Assembly (NCBI GenBank): GCA_950295325.1
Contig: OX485803.1
Span: 14,696,001 to 14,756,000 of the forward strand
From: Polytrichum commune
Taxonomy: Eukaryota; Streptophyta; Polytrichopsida; Polytrichales; Polytrichaceae
Direction of reading: 5' to 3'
Length of the DNA: 60,000 nt
A program made the translations under genes and the position numbers. Position 1 is the first letter of the stretch; every line of letters begins with the position of its first letter. The notes below the pieces were generated by a model. The model was not told the origin of the DNA, searched no databases, and was given only the letters and a program-made list of their open reading frames with translations. This document shows positions 54,850 through 60,000 of this stretch, piece by piece.

Positions 54850-55736
54850 GGCAACAAAAGCTAAGCTAACCATGAGCTTATACAAACAGAACTTATACAA
54901 CCAAAAACTTATGCAAACATAATTTATACAAACAAAAACTTATGTAGTTAATAGCAATACAATTTGGAACTATAATTAGCCATGGCCTTTGCTCTTGCAA
55001 CTATCGTTTGTATACAATTTGCTTTAACAAACATGAATTTATACAACAATGATCCAACAAGGTTCAAAAACCCTTTTATTTAACATTAATATGATTCATA
55101 CACCCTTTTATTCAACATTAATTTTGCTAGCATCTCGGGGAGGTCACTCTCTCTTATATTAATGCATACACGTGCACTCATGACTCATTTATCGGGGGGC
55201 TATTTTACATTGCGGAAAAGATTATAAGGTATGGTATTTTTCAAAATAAAGGTAAATGCTTGTATTTTAATATACCATGTCAATCATTATAAATTTTGGA
55301 TGGAATCATTCAAAAATACCCTATTTTACTTATATTATCAAAGAAAATTGGAAAGAAGATTGCAATTCAAACGACACGTTGAAATTTTTCCTCCTGGCAC
55401 GTAGGTAGAGAACATTAACTCCACATTAGATACGTTCGTTCAATAACGTTCAAGCCAACCAACAAGCCTGCAAAGTCATCCACCCAAGTTTTTTCAACAA
55501 AAATTTATCTCGTTTCATCCACTAGCACAGACCCTACCCTAAACCCGCTACCCCTAGTAATTATTTCTACATTATTTTACATGTATTGACTACATAAAAA
55601 AAGCCATTATATGTGATGGTATTTTACATGTAAATTTTTTTCACGATTTTAAAACACCCTATATTATATGTACATTTTTTTGCAAAATTTACCTACAATG
55701 AATATATTAAACCCTATTTTTTATTGCATGTTGTTT
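54850..55736. other. AT-rich intergenic
   Basis: Low-complexity ACAAA-rich stretch (54860-55000) and a single GGGGAGGTCACTC motif at 55138 that resembles the end of the hAT-like elements. No gene. Confidence 0.35.
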
Positions 55737-56148
55737 CACGGGGAGGTCACTCCACTGTCAAGTTGAAAACCACGTGCGAACAAAGTTTGCTACCCCTATA
55801 TTATATGCCATAGATAATTTTAAAATTTATGATATTTTTTCTATATATACATATTCATTGATAATATCTTTTGTATATATTTTTTGAGATTTTTAGTCAT
55901 CTTCATTTTTTCTAGTAATTTTTTTAGTTCAATTCTGCGTCATTCTAGTTAGAAACGGTATGTTTTCTAGAAAAAACAAATTATCAATTTTGGTTATCAA
56001 TTTTTACTATGTAATAGATACCATGTATATGTACTCATAATTTTTTTTTGATAAAATTTTGACCCATTTTGTTGATGCAACTTAGAAAAAGTAGATTTTT
56101 TTTGTTCACACGTGGTTTTCAACTTGACAATGGAGTGACCTCCCCGTG
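55737..56148. mobile_element. hAT-like MITE, copy 1 (412 bp)
   Basis: The ends are CACGGGGAGGTCACTCCA and its inverse, with ~50-bp TIRs continuing TGTCAAGTTGAAAACCACGT. Flanks TGTTGTTT / CATTGTTT suggest a worn 8-bp duplication. Nearly identical to copy 2. Confidence 0.8.
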
Positions 56149-56522
56149 CATTGTTTCTATGATTTTCGCCAGTGACCTGCCCGTGGCCAACATTCCATAA
56201 ACTCTGCGCCTCTATTTACGTCATTTGTTTGAGTCCATGTCTTAAATTACAAGCATTTGTTGTTGCGTGCAGTTTTTGATGTTCAACATTTGAAAAAAAC
56301 TTAAGGTGAAAAAAATCGATGTTTATTTTCTACAATCACCTTACCAAAGATTGGCTATAATTTATAAGATAATCAAATCTCTTTCAATAAATATAGACCT
56401 CCCATAGACGGGGTGGCATCATCATTCTAGGGAATTTGAGCTTTAGGGGGACTAATATTTGATATTTTAAAGATCTAAAAGCTACTGTAATTCATACCAA
56501 ATTGTGACCTAGAAACTAAAGA

Positions 56523-56921
56523 CACAGGGAGGTCACTCCATTGTCAAGTTGAAAACCACGTGCGAACAAAGTTTGCTACCCCTATATTATATGCCATAGA
56601 TAATTTTGTAAATTATGATATTTTTTCTATATATACATATTCATTGATAATATCTTTTTTTATTTTTAGTCATCTCCATTTTTTCTAGTAATTTTTTTAG
56701 TTCAATTCTGCGTCATTCTAGTTAGAAACAGTATGTTTTCTAGAAAAAACAAATTATCAAATTTGGTTATCAAATTTTACTATGTAATAAATACCATGTA
56801 TATGTACTCATAAATTTTTTTGGGTAAAAGTTTGACCCATTTTGTTGATGCAACTTAGAAAAAGTAGATTTTTTTTGTTCGCACGTGGTGTTCAACTTGA
56901 CAATGGAGTGCACCCCCCAGG
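56523..56921. mobile_element. hAT-like MITE, copy 2 (399 bp)
   Basis: Exact 8-bp direct repeats ACTAAAGA flank it (56515-56522, 56922-56929), as for hAT elements. The left end is CACAGGGAGGTCACTCC and the right end is slightly altered (GTGCACCCCCCAGG). Same direction as copy 1, 374 bp away. Confidence 0.85.
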
Positions 56922-56929
56922 ACTAAAGA

Positions 56930-59900
56930 TCACATGATACGTGGTTATGTATCATCTTACTAATGATTACGACATGCTTTATCAATCAAAGATGAAGTGC
57001 TATTCCATGAATATGCTTTGAAAACATTACATCACTAATGTATGGCAAATAACACACCCATTGCGTTCGACATTTCATGGAAGTTTTTGATGAAGTAATC
57101 AAAATGTTCACTCTCCAATACCAACTTGTGAAATCTATAGCTATGATATGTTGTTATCTTATTTCTCGAAGATTATGCTTCTAATTGCAAGGCATAAATG
57201 TAATACAAGATAACCATGATACATATTTTTAGATTGATTATTGCATCAATATTTTTCTGTAAGAATTAGAATGTTTTGAGAATATTCCAATATCATTCAT
57301 CAACTACGGGAAGAATCCTATGAATATGCACACTACTTCATAATCCCCATGAAAATTGACCCTTTGTCTCGTGTGGTGCATGAATTTACAAGGGAGTTAC
57401 CCCTCGTTACTATTGCAGATATAATCATGTAGCTTGCAATCCTTATAAAAATTATTCACATGGCATCACAATTCTTTAGATTATGGTTTGAGTGATTTGG
57501 AGAAATTGTTTGCTTTTGGGTTCTAAGTATTTGGTCATTAGGTGCAACATCACTTTCAAAACTATGAAACTCCATAAATTGTGCCACTCTTACGGACACA
57601 TAACACAAACGGAGCTCATCAAACCCTACTTGAACACATCAATTCCAAATTACAACACGTTCTTTGAATAAAACGTCCTAAGCATCTACATACACATCAT
57701 TAAGTGACAAATCGGGAATGACCTTCTCAAAAGAGCATCAAACCAGTGCGCGCCAATTTGATGTTCTTTCGAGAACAAATGTGGCGCTATCTTTATGTTT
57801 TTCTTAGATTATTTTTCATCTATTTGGGTAATTACTATCACTACTTAAATTCAATTATGTTGGTTCCTAGGATTAAACTAATGCCAAGTGGCAGTAATTT
57901 TTTAAAATTTAAACTAAATTAGAATCTTTACAGAGCTAAATAGCTATAAAGCAATGGGACAAGTTGGTGGGATCAAAGAGGTAGTTGCTCTTTTTGGAAA
58001 AGTCTTCCAAAATCCACATTGAAAATCTGTTGAACACCTTTATGAATTAGTTAGTTTTAATAAATTTATCATTTATTCACCCTTGTCTTGCAAGTTTTTC
58101 CCTTCTAGTTGAAGTAATATTGCAGGTTCTCAAAGGGTACCCCACTAGGGCCGGGGTGAACCAAGTGCAACGTCGGTACCCTGACTTGATGAAAAACCTC
58201 ACAAACGAGGCTCTTCATCTGCGAGGGCCCAACCCTATGTCAAGGCCCACCGCCTCCCCCTCTGCCTCCGCTTCTCACAACGGCCTTGTTGCCTTCCTCG
58301 TCCACTTGTGTATCCTAAGGCTTCCAATTCATGAATCCTTCTCCATAGGTGTAAATGTCTTCTAAATTCACAAGCTTTATTGTTGCATCAAACTGTTGGC
58401 CGTTTTTAGGCCTGCAAATTTTGGGTTTGGGGTTTGAGAATTTGTGCGACCCTTGTGTTGTCCGTCAAGTACTGCAGTTTTCTTAAGGTTGCCATTATGT
58501 GAGTCCCCTCTGCAACTGCAAACAAAATTCATAAGTTTTATAAGCTTCTTATTGTACCGAACACCATTTTAAAGAGTTTGCAAATGTAGGGATTGAGGGC
58601 CGCAAATTTTTGCACTCACTTTGTGCTTTCTATCAAATACTCACATCACTTTCATTGAGTTTATATATATATATATAATTATATATATATAATTAAAAAA
58701 ATTAAAAACTTAAAAACTTAAAAAATTAAAAAAATTAAAAACCTCAATCCTCTCCAAAAGGCCAAGAACTTACATTACTTTCAATTGGTTGTTTTGTATC
58801 CCAAGGTTGTCTATTCCTCAATCCTTTTATTAAGTGCAATTTTATTCTCTAGAAGGTTGGTGTGCATCAAACAAAAGCACGCATGGTTTTCAACTTAAGG
58901 GTCTGAGATATTTGTATACACCTTGGTTTTTTTTTTCAATTAAAAACATCGCTTTAGATGAGTTGTTCCTTCCTCTTTGAAGGAAATAGGAGGGAACTAC
59001 ACACTTTCATTTGACCTCCACAATTCATTGATTCTTCAAATGCTCACTATGGGAATTTAAAAGCTCGTCTCTAGGTTTTGGATTTGCCTTCTTATGATAT
59101 ATCCACACATCTATGATTTGTCAAATGAGGTGAAGGATTGAGGAAAATATGAAACCAAAAACTTTGATTTGCATATCAAAAGCTTGTGTCTTATTTTATG
59201 TAAACAATTTGATGGTTCTTTTTTCTTTTTTCTTTTCTCAATAACATATTATTGTTGTATGTTGATATCATTACATGTTATTGTTATATGTTGATGTGTT
59301 CTTTGGACGTTGTTGTTGAATGGTATATGTTGTTTGTAGATATAATTTTGCTACATTGAAAAACCGACTTACTTATCAATGCTCAAGTTTTTGGCCGGTT
59401 GTCATTACAATGAAGAGGAAATTAGCCGGCACTTGAAAAATACATATAAGATATTGGCTGGTCCAAATTAATGGCAACAAGTTTGCAACTAGTCAAATCC
59501 TGAAAAAACCCATAGAAGTTGTGAAGGGCTGGATTTTAGTTGGTTGAGCTCAAAAATCTCTTGAACCCTGATTGGGAGGCATTTATTCATAGGTGTTAAT
59601 TTTGAATGGGGTGTCGGTTTTAGCACCCTCTACCTTAATATACATAGTTGCTACCTAGGTCAATGTTATAGAGCTAAAGTGCTTGGTCAATTGTGAGCAT
59701 CGATTCCTCTCTCTTTGGAGCAGTTCAAATTTAATTTAATGTCTACGATGAACGGTTGTGGAGATGCTTTATTTCTTGCATTCGTATGTGAGATTTGGAC
59801 TAAGGTAGAAATACCATAACCCGTGAAAATAAGGTGATTCGCACTGAAGGTGTGTTCTGACAATCATGGGGTAATTTTCCAAGATAGACGAGAAGGATTC

Positions 59901-60000
59901 ATGAAGAATGCAAGTTGTTTCATATTTTTTTGTCTTATACAAAAAATGTTGCAATTTTTCAAAGTGGAAAGTTGTCCAAACCCCTACTCGTTCACTAGAT
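56930..60000. other. AT-rich intergenic, nothing secure
   Basis: A GC-richer frame at 58120-58365 (81 codons, LKGYPTRAGVNQVQRRYP) follows an AG and could be an exon, but I recognise no domain. An (AT)n/AAATT-rich stretch lies at 58660-58745. A transposon end matching 51210 lies at about 59558-59635. Confidence 0.4.

Noticed and set aside
58120-58365. 81-codon frame after an AG acceptor
   Set aside because: Locally GC-rich and could be an exon, but there is no domain and no partner exon found.
1-60000. CRISPR arrays, bacterial operons, rRNA clusters
   Set aside because: No regular repeat-spacer pattern; genes are spliced and eukaryotic. The only rRNA-like parts are the two 5S-derived sequences.

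Overview
The window is nuclear DNA from a streptophyte: a green plant, possibly not an angiosperm, or a charophyte alga. The evidence is a spliced U2AF35 gene with the plant-type C-terminus, a spliced S-like RNase T2 gene, GT-AG introns of roughly 120-880 bp, short plant-type telomere motifs near 7207, and a dense load of plant-style transposons. Host genes are sparse and AT-rich repeats fill the rest. I cannot name the species.

Host genes, all on the minus strand: (1) 2513-5238, U2AF35, the small subunit of the U2 auxiliary splicing factor, six coding exons, 327 aa; (2) 14658-16229, a small RING-HC E3 ligase with two C-terminal membrane helices, two exons, 238 aa; (3) 35643-38603, a secreted RNase T2, four exons, 245 aa. 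A very small two-exon membrane peptide (16825-17171) and a possible first exon (17903-18304) are weak candidates.

The centrepiece is a Ty3/gypsy LTR retrotransposon at 19512-29281. Its order is LTR, leader with a GC-rich island and three 144-bp tandem repeats, gag with two zinc knuckles, aspartic protease, a cytosine-5 DNA methyltransferase domain (motifs I, IV, VI, VIII, IX/X), a spacer, reverse transcriptase, RNase H, integrase, a PHD finger, and LTR. The methyltransferase and the PHD finger are not standard retrotransposon parts. A domain that can write C5-methylcytosine and a domain that could read chromatin sit in one mobile element. This copy is dead: it has about seven in-frame stops, one frameshift and a 26-bp duplication, and most stops look like C-to-T decay. 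Its 3' end is rearranged (107-bp segment, LTR, same 107-bp segment).

Region by region: 1-2512 no gene seen; 2513-5238 U2AF35; 6186-7045 a foldback element split by a TA-flanked transposon; 7039-7119 a perfect hairpin; 7964-9752 two copies of a pogo/Tigger-like non-autonomous element; 9846-10058 a tandem duplication; 10060-14160 anonymous; 14161-16229 the RING gene with a duplicated 3' end; 18551-18786 a ~240-bp MITE (three more copies follow); 19512-29388 the methyltransferase retrotransposon; 29977-32063 foldback, pogo-like and PIF-like elements; 33058-33423 a tRNA-derived SINE; 34368-35150 a palindrome and a PIF-like element; 35643-38603 RNase T2 with a 5S-rRNA-derived SINE in intron 2; 39650-41498 MITEs; 42230-48090 a decayed LINE split by ~3.8 kb of purine/pyrimidine-asymmetric DNA; 49527-56921 a dense cluster of Stowaway-, PIF- and hAT-like MITEs; 56922-60000 AT-rich DNA with no recognisable gene.

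The host genes do not form a pathway: they act in splicing, membrane ubiquitylation and secreted RNA degradation. The biological interest is the retrotransposon and the compact collection of SINE and MITE families around it.
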